This document shows positions 8,322 through 16,980 of a DNA stretch of 64,000 bases, one piece after another. Each line of letters starts with the position of its first letter. Position 1 is the first letter of the stretch. The notes under the pieces are model-generated. The model worked only from the letters and a program-made list of their open reading frames with translations. It did no database searches and was not told where the DNA came from. The translations under genes were made by a program, and so were the position numbers. The DNA lies in NCBI RefSeq assembly GCF_002223055.1, contig NZ_NKFL01000007.1, positions 682,001 to 746,000 on the forward strand. The letters run 5' to 3'. This DNA comes from Burkholderia sp. HI2500. GTDB taxonomy: Bacteria > Pseudomonadota > Gammaproteobacteria > Burkholderiales > Burkholderiaceae.

Positions 8322-10037
8322 ATGGACCGGGACGACGACGCGCGGTCGCTCCACCTGACCCGGCTGGCCCGCACGCTCACGCAACGGCACGGCATCGAGG
8401 TGCGGTTTGCACGCCACGGGCCGGTCGCGCGGCACGACTTGCTGGTGCTGCCCGACACGCTGCTCGCCGGCGACGGCGACGGCGACGTCGACGACAATGC
8501 GATCACCGGCCTCGTCGACCTCTACGCGGCGCGCATCCGCTTCGGTGCAATCGATGACATTGCCGCACTGTCGTCGCCCGCGGTGCAGGCCATTGCGCAG
8601 GCGATCGACGACCGGCGCGCGGCCGGCTGCCTCGCTGCGATCTATCCCGGTGCGATGACGTTCCTGCGGCGGATGCGCGCGGCGACGGCCGCCGACGTGC
8701 GCCATCGGTGGCCTCGCATGGCATGGCGCGACAGGCTGGTGTGGCGCATCGAACGGGCGCTATGGGACGAACCGCCGCCTTCCATCGAGCGCATGCCGTC
8801 GCTCGACGCGACGATGGCTGCATCGGGCGATCTCGTCGACGCAGCGCGTGCAGCCACGTCGACCGCCGACAGCATCCGCGCCGCACGCCGGATCGTCGAA
8901 CGCGTGCGCGCGCTGGCGTCGGCCGGTGCGAACAACATGATGTTCACGGCCGATCCGGGCAGCACGATCGACAGCGACAGCATCGCCGCCGAATTCGAAT
9001 CGGACGGACAGCGCGCGCCGGACGACTCACGCGCGCCCGTTTCCGCCGAATCGGGCGCCGGTGCGATCGCCGACACGGCATCGTCCACCGAAGCACCGAC
9101 GCCGGGCGATGCGATGCCCGGCACGATCCGCCTGTCCGCGGACAACCGGCCGCTGCTGTCGGTCCCGCTGACCACCGCGTTCGACACGGTGACGGACTTC
9201 ACCGGCAACGGCGAACCGGCGCGCTGGCACCGCCTGCGAAGCGCGGCCCGCGCGCAGACCGAGCCGCTCAAGCTACGACTCGAGCGGGCGTTGAAAGTGG
9301 ACGAGCAGACGCGCTGGAAACGCGAACAGGAACGCGGCGAGCTCGACCGGATGTCGCTCGCCCGCCTCGTCACGTCGCCCGGCTATCGCACGCCATTCCG
9401 CATCCGGCGCGCCGCACCCGGGCGCGACGCGGCCGTCAGCCTGCTGATCGATTGCAGCGGGTCGATGGCCGGCAGGAAGATCGAACTCGCCAGGCTGTGC
9501 GCGGCAGCGCTGTGCGATGCGCTGACGCAGCTCGGCTTCGCGTGCGAAGTACTCGGCTACAGCTCCGTCGAGGACGCGGCGATGCGCGCGCACTACCAGC
9601 GCTGGATCGACGCCGGCCGCGACACCTTCGGCTATAACCGGTTCGTCGAACAGCTCGACCTGCGCGTCTACAAGCGGTTCGATTCCGACAACCCGAGCGG
9701 CCTCGCGTGCATCGAATGCGGCCACGAGAATCCCGACGGCGAGGCGTTGAGCTGGGCCGCCGAGCGGCTGCTGGCGAAGCGGGCGCGGCGGCGAATCCTG
9801 ATGGTGCTGTCGGACGGCTATCCGGCCACAGGCGACGGCAACCCGGCGATCCTGCGCACCGACCTGCGTGCCCGCGTCGACGCGCTGCGCGAGCGGCGCG
9901 TCGAGCTGATCGGTGTCGGGATACTCGACGATGCGGTGGAGACCTTCTATCCGGTCAGCAGCGTGGTCGAGCATCTGCATGAATTGCCGGGCGCGGCGTT
10001 CAGTGTATTGAGCGATACACTGCTGGATCGGCGCTAG
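8322..10037 (+). CDS. CobT-like VWA domain protein
   Basis: A 571-residue partner of the upstream AAA+ ATPase. Residues 1-310 are poorly conserved and contain an acidic, low-complexity stretch around 225-270. The C-terminal third is a von Willebrand A domain with an intact MIDAS (DCSGSMAGRK near residue 378, then MVLSDGYPATGDG). The order and spacing of IDGEA-like (NPDGEALSWAAERLL) and SDG motifs match CobT, the VWA subunit of cobaltochelatase. It probably forms a ring complex with the AAA+ partner and presents it to a client. The client is not in this window. Confidence 0.8.
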   Translation: MDRDDDARSLHLTRLARTLTQRHGIEVRFARHGPVARHDLLVLPDTLLAGDGDGDVDDNAITGLVDLYAARIRFGAIDDIAALSSPAVQAIAQAIDDRRAAGCLAAIYPGAMTFLRRMRAATAADVRHRWPRMAWRDRLVWRIERALWDEPPPSIERMPSLDATMAASGDLVDAARAATSTADSIRAARRIVERVRALASAGANNMMFTADPGSTIDSDSIAAEFESDGQRAPDDSRAPVSAESGAGAIADTASSTEAPTPGDAMPGTIRLSADNRPLLSVPLTTAFDTVTDFTGNGEPARWHRLRSAARAQTEPLKLRLERALKVDEQTRWKREQERGELDRMSLARLVTSPGYRTPFRIRRAAPGRDAAVSLLIDCSGSMAGRKIELARLCAAALCDALTQLGFACEVLGYSSVEDAAMRAHYQRWIDAGRDTFGYNRFVEQLDLRVYKRFDSDNPSGLACIECGHENPDGEALSWAAERLLAKRARRRILMVLSDGYPATGDGNPAILRTDLRARVDALRERRVELIGVGILDDAVETFYPVSSVVEHLHELPGAAFSVLSDTLLDRR

Positions 10038-10294
10038 CCTCGCGCGCGACAGGGTCGAAGCACACTTCGATTCGCCTGCGCGTCACATCGGACGGTTAGC
10101 ATCGCCGATGGCCGACTCGAATCGCCGCGATGACGCAGGATCCCGCGTTCCGTTGCATTCGACCGGCCGACCGGTTTCGATGTGCACGCGGCCGGCAGCA
10201 CGATCCTTGCTCCGCGCCCCCTTTCGATTGTCAACGCGACGGCGGAGTCGGCCGCGTCTTCCTGCCACGGTCGGCCGCCGGCACGAAACTGCAC

Positions 10295-11398
10295 ATGCCC
10301 AGGAAAAAAACCAGCCTCTGGTTGCGGCCCCTCGAACTGCTCTCCGTCGCCGCCGGCACGCGCCCTACGAAGCGCACGAGCAAGCCGCGACCGGCCGCCA
10401 AGCGAGCGGTCAAGCCGGTCGCCCGGCCAGCCGCCACCGTGCGTCCCGCTGGACGCACCGGCACCGTGCATCCGGCCCGCGCCCCGGCGGACAAGGCGCC
10501 CGGCACCTGGCTCCGCTCGTTTCATTCCGCCGGCCCGAGTGCCGGCCGCTACGTGAACCATCTTGCCTACGCGTTGTATCTCCCCGCCGCACCGGCGACG
10601 ACAGCCGGCATGCCGGTCGTCGTCATGCTGCACGGCTGCAAGCAGAGTGCCGAATCGTTTGCCGCGGGCACGCGCATGTGCCGTCTCGCCGAGCGCTCGG
10701 GGTTCGCCGTGCTGTTCCCCGAACAGGCCAAGACCGCGCATGCGCACCGCTGCTGGCACTGGCATGGCGACGCGACGGAGTCGGAAGCCGCGGCCGTCAC
10801 GTCGCTGGTCGACGCCATCGTGCGACAGCACGGCTTCGACCGCGACCGGATCTACCTGGCCGGCATGTCCGCCGGAGCCGGGCTCGCCGCGGCACTGGCC
10901 ATCCGGTATCCCGACCGCTTCGCGGCCGTCGGTCTGCACTCCGGCCCGGCCATCGCCCCGCCGTCGTCGACGTTGGCGGCGATGAACCTGATGCGTCGTG
11001 GCCTGCGCGACGACCCGATATGCGCGGTCGATGCGTGCACCGACGTCGCGTCCTATCCCGGCATGCCGGCCCTCGTCATGCACGGCGCACTCGATACGGT
11101 CGTGACCGACCGGAACGCGACGCAGCTCGGCATCGCGTTCGCGCGGCTCAACCGGCTCGTCGACGAGCACGGCGCGATGCGGGTGGGCGAGCAACGCACC
11201 TATGCGCGCGACGATGCCGACTATGTCGACTATCTCAAGGCCGGGCGTCTCGTCGTCAGGGTCTGCATCGTCCGCCGGCTGCCGCATGCGTGGAGCGGCG
11301 GCGACCCGCGCGAGCCGTTTCATTCCGCCACGGGGCCGGACGCCACCGCGATGCTCTGGCAATTCTTTCGTCGCCAACGCCGCAAGCGGCTGCGATGA
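10295..11398 (+). CDS. PHB depolymerase-family esterase
   Basis: An alpha/beta-hydrolase of 367 residues from the ATG at 10295 (MPRKKTSLWLRPLELL). The frame is open to 10130, but the upstream part looks non-coding. Visible elements are an oxyanion-hole HGCKQSAESFA, the nucleophile elbow YLAGMSAGAGLAA, a conserved YPGMPALVMHG strand and the late His in RLPHAWSGGDP. This is the layout of the Esterase_PHB / feruloyl-esterase-like family. The N terminus is basic and Ala/Pro-rich but has no clear signal peptide. Substrates in the family include polyhydroxybutyrate and aromatic esters; which applies here is unknown. It converges on the histidine kinase gene. Confidence 0.8.
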   Translation: MPRKKTSLWLRPLELLSVAAGTRPTKRTSKPRPAAKRAVKPVARPAATVRPAGRTGTVHPARAPADKAPGTWLRSFHSAGPSAGRYVNHLAYALYLPAAPATTAGMPVVVMLHGCKQSAESFAAGTRMCRLAERSGFAVLFPEQAKTAHAHRCWHWHGDATESEAAAVTSLVDAIVRQHGFDRDRIYLAGMSAGAGLAAALAIRYPDRFAAVGLHSGPAIAPPSSTLAAMNLMRRGLRDDPICAVDACTDVASYPGMPALVMHGALDTVVTDRNATQLGIAFARLNRLVDEHGAMRVGEQRTYARDDADYVDYLKAGRLVVRVCIVRRLPHAWSGGDPREPFHSATGPDATAMLWQFFRRQRRKRLR

Positions 11399-11444
11399 CG
11401 TGCGACAACCGCGCCGGCCCGCGGCACGCGGCGCCGTCACGCGA

Positions 11445-13214
11445 TCACGCCCGGTGCGCCAGCTCCGCCGTGTTCTCGCGCTCGCCGGCGCGCCGGATCG
11501 GGATCCGGACGCAGAACGTCGTGCCCCGCCCGGGCTCGCTCGTCACGTCGATGGTGCCGCGATGGCGCTTGACGATGCCATGCGATACCGACAAGCCCAG
11601 CCCCGTGCCCTGCCCGACCGGCTTCGTCGTGAAGAACGGATCGAAGATCCGCCGGACGACGTCGGGCGTCATCCCCGTCCCGGTGTCGCTGATCGCGATC
11701 GACACCTGCTCGCCGTCGCTCGATGTGCGGATCGTGATCACGCCGCGCTCGGGAATCGCGTGCGCCGCGTTTACCAGCAGGTTCATGAACACCTGGTTCA
11801 ACTGCGACGGCAGGCATTCGACCTGCGGCACGTCACCGTAATCGCGCACGATGTCGGCCTTGTACTTGAGTTCGTTGTGGACGACGTTGAGCGTGCTTTC
11901 CAGGCCCGCGCGGAGATCGACCACGCTCCACTCGTCGCTGGCCGGGCGCGAGAAATCGCGCAAGTCCTGCACGATGCGCCGCACGCGCAGCGCGCCGTCG
12001 ATCGATTCGTCGATCAGTGTCTCGATCTCGCCGCGCACGTAGTCCAGGTCCGCCGCGCGGCCCGTCGCCGCCAGCGCGTCGCGCGCGGCCGGGTCGAGTT
12101 GCGGCAGCGCGGCTTCATGCGCGGCGATCACGTCGAGCAGACTGCGCACCCATGTCTTCAACGTGTTGAGGTTCGCACTGACGAAGCCGATCGGATTGTT
12201 GATCTCGTGCGCGACACCGGCCGCGAGCTGACCGATCGACGCGAGCTTTTCCGACTGCAGCAGTTGCACGTGGGTTTCCTCGAGCACATGCAGCAGGCGC
12301 CGCTGCTCGTCCTTCTCCTGTTCGAGCCGCGCCTGCGCGGCCTTGCGTTCGTCGATCTCGGTCGCCATGTTCTCGCGCGTGCGCTGCAGCATCGCCGTCG
12401 TCTGCTCGTAGCGATGCAGCGCGCGTTCCAGTTCGACGGTGCGCAAGCGCACGAGCCGCTCGAGCGTGTCGGTCATCCCGCGCAGGAAGGTTGTGCGCGC
12501 ATCGAATCGGGTCAGCAACAGCGTGACGACCAGGGTTCCCGTCGTGAACAGCGTGACCGTCGTCGCGAGCCAGGGCGTATCGACCCCGTTCGCGGCCCCG
12601 CACCGCGCGTCCGGCGCGAAATGCGCGGCCGCCATCGCCGTGTAGTGCATGCCGGTGATGCCGACACCCATGATGAAAGCCGCACCGACCCGCTGGGCGG
12701 TCGCATGGCGCGCCTGCTGCACGCGCAACGCCTGCGCGATCCAGAGCGCGGCCGTCGACGCGATCACCGCGATGCCGATCGACGCGGCGAACAGCGCGGC
12801 ATCGTAGCGGATGCCTGGTTCCATGTGCATCGCGGCCATCCCCGCGTAATGCATGCCGGCAATCCCGGCGCCCATCAGCGCGCCGCCCACGAGCAGCCGC
12901 CGCCAGCCCAGCCGTGCGCGCGTGACGACCGTCAGCGCGAAGTACGACACGAGCACGGCAATCGCCAGCGACGCGCCCGTATCCGGCCATGCATAGCCGA
13001 GCGGAATCGGCAGCGAAAACGCGAGCATGCCGACGAAATGCATCGACCAGATGCCGGTGCCCATGGCCACCGCGCCGCCGCCCAGCCACGCACGCTTGAG
13101 CTTCGGGTTGTCGAGCAGCGAAATGAAGGCGGCCAGGTCGAGTGTCGTATAGGAGGCCAGCGTCGCGATCGCGAGCGACAGCAGGACGAGCGGGAGATGG
13201 TAGGTGCCGTACAT
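11445..13214 (-). CDS. MHYT-domain sensor histidine kinase
   Basis: A 589-residue membrane sensor kinase read from the ATG at 13214 (MYGTYHLPLVLLSLAIATL); the frame is open further upstream but that part is the shadow of the neighbouring gene. Residues 1-230 form a seven-helix MHYT sensor with the repeated motifs MHFVGM, MHYAGM and MHYTAM, proposed in the family to bind copper and sense a diatomic gas. A coiled segment near 260-320 leads to a HisKA domain (GVAHEINNPIGF, His near 355) and a HATPase_c domain (NLLVNAAHAI, DTGTGMTPDVV, GTGLGLS). It lies just downstream of the response regulator ending at 13295 on the same strand, so the two likely form a pair. Confidence 0.9.
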   Translation of the reverse strand: MYGTYHLPLVLLSLAIATLASYTTLDLAAFISLLDNPKLKRAWLGGGAVAMGTGIWSMHFVGMLAFSLPIPLGYAWPDTGASLAIAVLVSYFALTVVTRARLGWRRLLVGGALMGAGIAGMHYAGMAAMHMEPGIRYDAALFAASIGIAVIASTAALWIAQALRVQQARHATAQRVGAAFIMGVGITGMHYTAMAAAHFAPDARCGAANGVDTPWLATTVTLFTTGTLVVTLLLTRFDARTTFLRGMTDTLERLVRLRTVELERALHRYEQTTAMLQRTRENMATEIDERKAAQARLEQEKDEQRRLLHVLEETHVQLLQSEKLASIGQLAAGVAHEINNPIGFVSANLNTLKTWVRSLLDVIAAHEAALPQLDPAARDALAATGRAADLDYVRGEIETLIDESIDGALRVRRIVQDLRDFSRPASDEWSVVDLRAGLESTLNVVHNELKYKADIVRDYGDVPQVECLPSQLNQVFMNLLVNAAHAIPERGVITIRTSSDGEQVSIAISDTGTGMTPDVVRRIFDPFFTTKPVGQGTGLGLSVSHGIVKRHRGTIDVTSEPGRGTTFCVRIPIRRAGERENTAELAHRA

Positions 13215-13294
13215 GATCGAGCGCCCGGATCGAGGTGAGTGCGTTGCCGCGGCGCGCAGTCGTGCACCGCGGCCATCAGGCCGCGCGGCCGGGC

Positions 13295-14716
13295 TCAGGC
13301 CGGCGCCGCGCCCGCATTCGGCACGCTCTGCGCCGGCTTCGCCGCGGCCTGGCCGGCCAGCACGAGGATGTCGAACGACGTCCCCTCGCGCGTCTCGAAG
13401 CGGCGCACGAGCTCGATCTGGTGCGCCGACATCACGCTGCCCTTGGTCATCAGCAGCACGCCGCGATGCGTGCGCAGATCGTCGGCGAGCTGCATCCCCT
13501 CGCGCAGCTGCGCGGACTTGACCTCCGCGACGGACGCCGCGATGCCTAGGCTCGCCGGGTCCCGCATCAGTTCGGTCAGGCCGTCGACGATTCGCGGGTC
13601 GTAACGCACGCCGGCCTGCGAGCGCAACGCGTCGAGCGCCTGCTCGACCGAATGCGGCGCGCCGATGTCGCCATTGCGCAGCCCTTCGAAGTCGCGCGCG
13701 ATCGCCAGGATTCGCGAGCCGAGCGGGATCGTGTCGCCCGCCAGGCCGTCCGGCGTGCCGCGTCCGTTGAAGCGCTCGTACTGGTGCAGCACGATCGACG
13801 CGACCTTGTGCAGTTGCGCGACCGGTGTCAGCACCATCTGCGCGCGCAGCGGATGCTGCAGGAACAGGCCGTGCTCTTCCGCCGTCATCTTCGCGAGCGG
13901 CTTGCGCAGCAATTCGTCCGGCAGCGACAACTTGCCGATGCCGTGCAGCAGCCCCGCGAAATAGACGTCCTGCGCATGCAGCTCGCTCATCCCGGACGCC
14001 AGCGCGAGCCGCCGTGCGATCTCGCCGACCCGCATCGCGTGACCGCTGGCCGACCCGCAGCGTATCTCGATCATGCTCGCGCAGACCTGGACCATCGCGG
14101 TGAAGCTGCTTTTCAGGTCGCGTTGCGCGGCTTCGAGGAACATCACGGTCTGGCCGAGTTCCTCCGTGCGTGCGCGCACCTGCGTTTCGAGTTCCGTGTT
14201 GAAACGGCGCAGCGCTTCGTTCTGCGCTTCCGTCAGCGCGGCCAGCCGGGCCGCTTCGCGCCGCAAGTGCCGCTGCTCCAGTGCGTGTTCGATGGTCAGC
14301 AGCAGGTCGTGGTCGTCCCACGGTTTGTTCAGGTAGCGATAGACGCCGCCGTCGTTGACGGCCTGCACGACCGACGCGATCTCCGCATAGCCGGTCAGCA
14401 GGATGCGCATCGTGTCCGGGTAGAGCGCCCGTGCGCGAGCCAGGAACTCCGCGCCGCTCATGCCCGGCATCCGCATGTCGGACACGATCAGGTCGACTTC
14501 GGTCGACGCCAGGATCTCGAGGGCCGCCTCGCCGCTTTCCGCGGTCAGGATCGCGTAGCCGGCGGGACGGAACACGCGCCTGAGCGCCGACAGCACGCTC
14601 GGCTCGTCGTCGACCAGCAGGATCGTCGGTACGCCACCCGCATCGTCGGATGTCGCTGCCGCCCCGGTCGTTTCAGGCGATACCGCATTCGGTCCGTTTG
14701 TTGCAGATGTCGTCAT
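13295..14716 (-). CDS. Response regulator with degenerate HD-GYP output
   Basis: A 473-residue regulator starting at the ATG at 14716. A receiver domain spans residues 30-150 with acidic pair D36/D37 and phospho-acceptor Asp near 80 (LIVSDMRMPG). A coiled linker follows, then an HD-GYP-type domain (about 205-400). HD-GYP proteins normally degrade cyclic di-GMP using metal ligands that include an HD pair, a double His and a late DxFDAL Asp. Here HD reads HG (LLHGIGKLSLP), the double His reads HQ (VLHQYERFNGRGTP), GYP reads GTP, and the late Asp is Arg (ILAIARDFEGL). Phosphodiesterase activity is therefore doubtful. It precedes the MHYT kinase and is probably its partner. Confidence 0.88.
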   Translation of the reverse strand: MTTSATNGPNAVSPETTGAAATSDDAGGVPTILLVDDEPSVLSALRRVFRPAGYAILTAESGEAALEILASTEVDLIVSDMRMPGMSGAEFLARARALYPDTMRILLTGYAEIASVVQAVNDGGVYRYLNKPWDDHDLLLTIEHALEQRHLRREAARLAALTEAQNEALRRFNTELETQVRARTEELGQTVMFLEAAQRDLKSSFTAMVQVCASMIEIRCGSASGHAMRVGEIARRLALASGMSELHAQDVYFAGLLHGIGKLSLPDELLRKPLAKMTAEEHGLFLQHPLRAQMVLTPVAQLHKVASIVLHQYERFNGRGTPDGLAGDTIPLGSRILAIARDFEGLRNGDIGAPHSVEQALDALRSQAGVRYDPRIVDGLTELMRDPASLGIAASVAEVKSAQLREGMQLADDLRTHRGVLLMTKGSVMSAHQIELVRRFETREGTSFDILVLAGQAAAKPAQSVPNAGAAPA

Positions 14717-14828
14717 GATTGGCCTCGGATCATGTATTTGTATTCTCTCTGCATCATCGGCATGCGCCGCGCATTCCGTATCCGGGAAAACGCTGACGCG
14801 CTCCCCCGAATCACACCGCGAACGCGAT

Positions 14829-15278
14829 CTACACCGTCGCCGAACCCGGTGCGCGCACGTAATAGATGTCCCACTCCGCTTCGTCGGCCTGCACGAAGCC
14901 GTGCCGGGCATAGAAACGGTTCGAATCGCTGCCGCGCAACGCGCCGACGCGAACGGGCACCCGCTGCGAATCGGCGTCGGCAAAGATCTTGCGCAACACC
15001 GCCGCGCCGATCCCCTTTCCCTGATGCTCGGGCACGATGTACAGATGGTCGAGCAGCCAGTGATCCTCCTGCGGCCGGACCACGAAAAAGCCCGCGCTCA
15101 CGCCATCGACTTCAATCAAGCGGCATCGCGCCGGATCGAACGACGCGAGAAACCGGTCGCGCGCACGCTGGGGATCGAAGCGGCCGATGCGCTCGAGGCT
15201 GTCACGCATCGCGGCGATGCGGATGGCGACCAGCGTCTCGGCGTCGGATCGGGTGGCGAGGGGAAAGGTCAGGTTCAT
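14829..15278 (-). CDS. GNAT-family N-acetyltransferase
   Basis: A 149-residue GNAT enzyme from the ATG at 15278 (MNLTFPLATRSDAETLVAI). The acetyl-CoA binding stretch is LYIVPEHQGKGIGAAVLRKI near residue 85, and the C-terminal strand is SNRFYARHGFVQADEAEWD. The frame is open to 15461, but the earlier part overlaps the next gene and is not GNAT-like. It sits between the response regulator and the TPR-like gene on the same strand. The substrate is unknown. Confidence 0.82.
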   Translation of the reverse strand: MNLTFPLATRSDAETLVAIRIAAMRDSLERIGRFDPQRARDRFLASFDPARCRLIEVDGVSAGFFVVRPQEDHWLLDHLYIVPEHQGKGIGAAVLRKIFADADSQRVPVRVGALRGSDSNRFYARHGFVQADEAEWDIYYVRAPGSATV

Positions 15279-15369
15279 TGGCAAGTTGTGCTCATGCAGA
15301 GAAAAGCCCGGCATCCCGGCGCGGGCGTCGAAGCCTGCTCGCGACGCCGGCCGGCACGAACCACGCGCG

Positions 15370-15807
15370 TCAGGGCGTCTCGATGCCTTCTGCCCGCGTC
15401 GCCAGGAATCGCAGGTACTTGCCGTCCTCGTCCTCGAACAGCTCCGGCCCGCCGCTCGCATAGGCGCGCATCAGCTCGTCGGCCGCGCGATCGAGATCGC
15501 CCAGCTCGAACTGGCACTGACCGAGCCTCAGGTGCAGGAACGGGTTGCCGATCGCGTTGGGGAAATGCATCGACTGGGCGAGATTGTCGCGTCCGGCCGC
15601 GTAGTTCTCTTGATGGAAATTCACGTCGCCGATGGCGGCCATCAACCACGTGCCGGCTTCCCAGTTGGTCTTGGGTTCGGGAAGCAGGTCGAATCCCGCC
15701 CAGAATTTCTCGAGCGCGCCTGCGTAGTCGCCTTCTTCCATCAACGCATCGCCCGCGTCGCTCAGCGCGCCGATCCGTTCGTACAGCGCGTTGTCCAGTT
15801 CTGCCAT
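15370..15807 (-). CDS. Small TPR-like helical protein
   Basis: A 145-residue acidic protein from the ATG at 15807 (MAELDNALYERIGALSDAG). It contains helix-turn-helix repeats of the tetratricopeptide type: GDALMEEGDYAGALEKFWAGFDLLPEP near residue 18, then NPFLHLRLGQCQFELGDLDRAADELMRAY near 80. It probably mediates protein contacts in the cytoplasm. Related proteins occur as free-standing genes beside toxins and acetyltransferases; nothing here shows such a role. Confidence 0.7.
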   Translation of the reverse strand: MAELDNALYERIGALSDAGDALMEEGDYAGALEKFWAGFDLLPEPKTNWEAGTWLMAAIGDVNFHQENYAAGRDNLAQSMHFPNAIGNPFLHLRLGQCQFELGDLDRAADELMRAYASGGPELFEDEDGKYLRFLATRAEGIETP

Positions 15808-16112
15808 GTCGAGTCCCTGTTTCCGAGTTGAAGTCGGCCCGGTGCGGCCAGTGGTTGCGATACGATCGCGGTGATTGTTTGCAGTTTTGCCGTCCTGATC
15901 GCCGATCCGGCCGGCCTTCATCCAGCATACTCGAGCTGCATGACGCGCGTGCCGCGACTTTCGGCGCACCGTCGTCTGCCCGGGCGCGTCGCTTGTCGCA
16001 TTACACTATCTGCCGCCACGCTACGCGTCCCGACAATCCGTGTTGCCAGGCCTGCCGCTGACCATGATGTGGGTCGCGCTCACCTGGCGAATTTTCGTTT
16101 GACTATCGATCC
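15808..16112. other. Divergent intergenic region
   Basis: A 305-bp gap between the TPR-like gene and the ABC ATPase gene. It should hold both promoters. I see no coding frame, strong hairpin or clear promoter pair. Confidence 0.4.
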
Positions 16113-16736
16113 ATGCTCCGCTTCGACAATCTCGGCAAGCGCTACGACAAGCGCGTCATCTTCAAGGGACTCCACTACGCATCCGGCGCCGGATGCGTGG
16201 CGCTGTGCGACGAAACCGGCAGTGGCAAATCGACGTTGCTCGCCATTCTCGCCGGCACGCTCGACGCGGACGAGGGCGAGGTGTGGATCGGCGGCCATTC
16301 GCTGCGCACCGCGCCGCACGATGCGAAATCCGCACTGGCGTACGTGCCTGACGATTGCCTGGCGTATCCGCACCGGACGGGGCGCGAGTTTCTCGATCTC
16401 GTGGCGGCCGGCAGGAAGACCGTCGTCGACGCCCGCACGCTCGAGCTGGCCGATCGATTCGGGCTCGGCCCGCATCTTGAGAAGCGCTTCGAGCAGATGT
16501 CGTTCGGCACGCGCAAGAAACTGTTCCTGACGGCCACGACGCTCGGCGCGCCCCCCGTCGTGATCGCCGACGATCCGGACAGCGGGCTCGATGCCGCGTC
16601 GCGTGCGGTGCTGATCGATCTGTTCAAGACACTGGCTACAGACCGTGCGGTCTTTTTTTCGACTTACGATCCGGCGCTGGCGCGCGCCTGTGACGCAAGG
16701 GTCACCACTTTTGCGGAGCTTGGATTCGCTGGATAG
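16113..16736 (+). CDS. Orphan divergent ABC-type ATPase
   Basis: A 207-residue ABC ATPase with no permease or binding protein beside it. The Walker A is DETGSGKST (residues 33-41), where the first Gly of the usual loop is Asp. The signature motif is MSFGT at 129-133 instead of LSGGQ. Walker B reads VIADDPDSGLD, so the catalytic Glu at residue 154 is Asp. A D-loop (SGLDAASR) and an H-loop-like FFSTYDPALAR are present, though the His is replaced by Tyr. These changes suggest slow or altered ATP hydrolysis and a non-transport or switch role. It could also be the ATPase of a distant permease. Confidence 0.75.
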   Translation: MLRFDNLGKRYDKRVIFKGLHYASGAGCVALCDETGSGKSTLLAILAGTLDADEGEVWIGGHSLRTAPHDAKSALAYVPDDCLAYPHRTGREFLDLVAAGRKTVVDARTLELADRFGLGPHLEKRFEQMSFGTRKKLFLTATTLGAPPVVIADDPDSGLDAASRAVLIDLFKTLATDRAVFFSTYDPALARACDARVTTFAELGFAG

Positions 16737-16836
16737 ACGGCATCGTTGCCGGCGCAGTCGCGGGGAAGGATCGGGGGTGGCTGATGGTTGGAGGGAGAAC
16801 GACGCAGCGACAATCGATCGCCGTCTTTTGCCGCAA

Positions 16837-16871
16837 GGAAGTGCGAAACGGCCCCTCCGCCTCGCACTTCC
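16837..16871. terminator. 10-bp stem hairpin between convergent genes
   Basis: GGAAGTGCGA (16837-16846) and TCGCACTTCC (16862-16871) are exact reverse complements with a 15-nt loop. It lies between the convergent ABC ATPase and pntB genes, where a bidirectional terminator is expected. There is no T-run, so the call is tentative. Confidence 0.45.
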
Positions 16872-16980
16872 GTGACCTTCGCGATACGCACGGCCGCCGC
16901 ACCGGGCTTCGATCAACCGACTGTCCGACACCCCAGCCGGTTATCGTTCGCCCCGCGCACGCGCCCGGCCATGGGCGCCG

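Noticed and set aside
11202..13238. 678-codon plus-strand frame opposite the MHYT kinase
   Set aside because: Same shadow composition; the minus strand encodes a complete kinase.
13215..14321. Upstream extension of the MHYT kinase frame (total 958 codons)
   Set aside because: The extension overlaps the response regulator in another frame and is Arg/Ala-rich. The MHYT domain starts exactly at the ATG at 13214.
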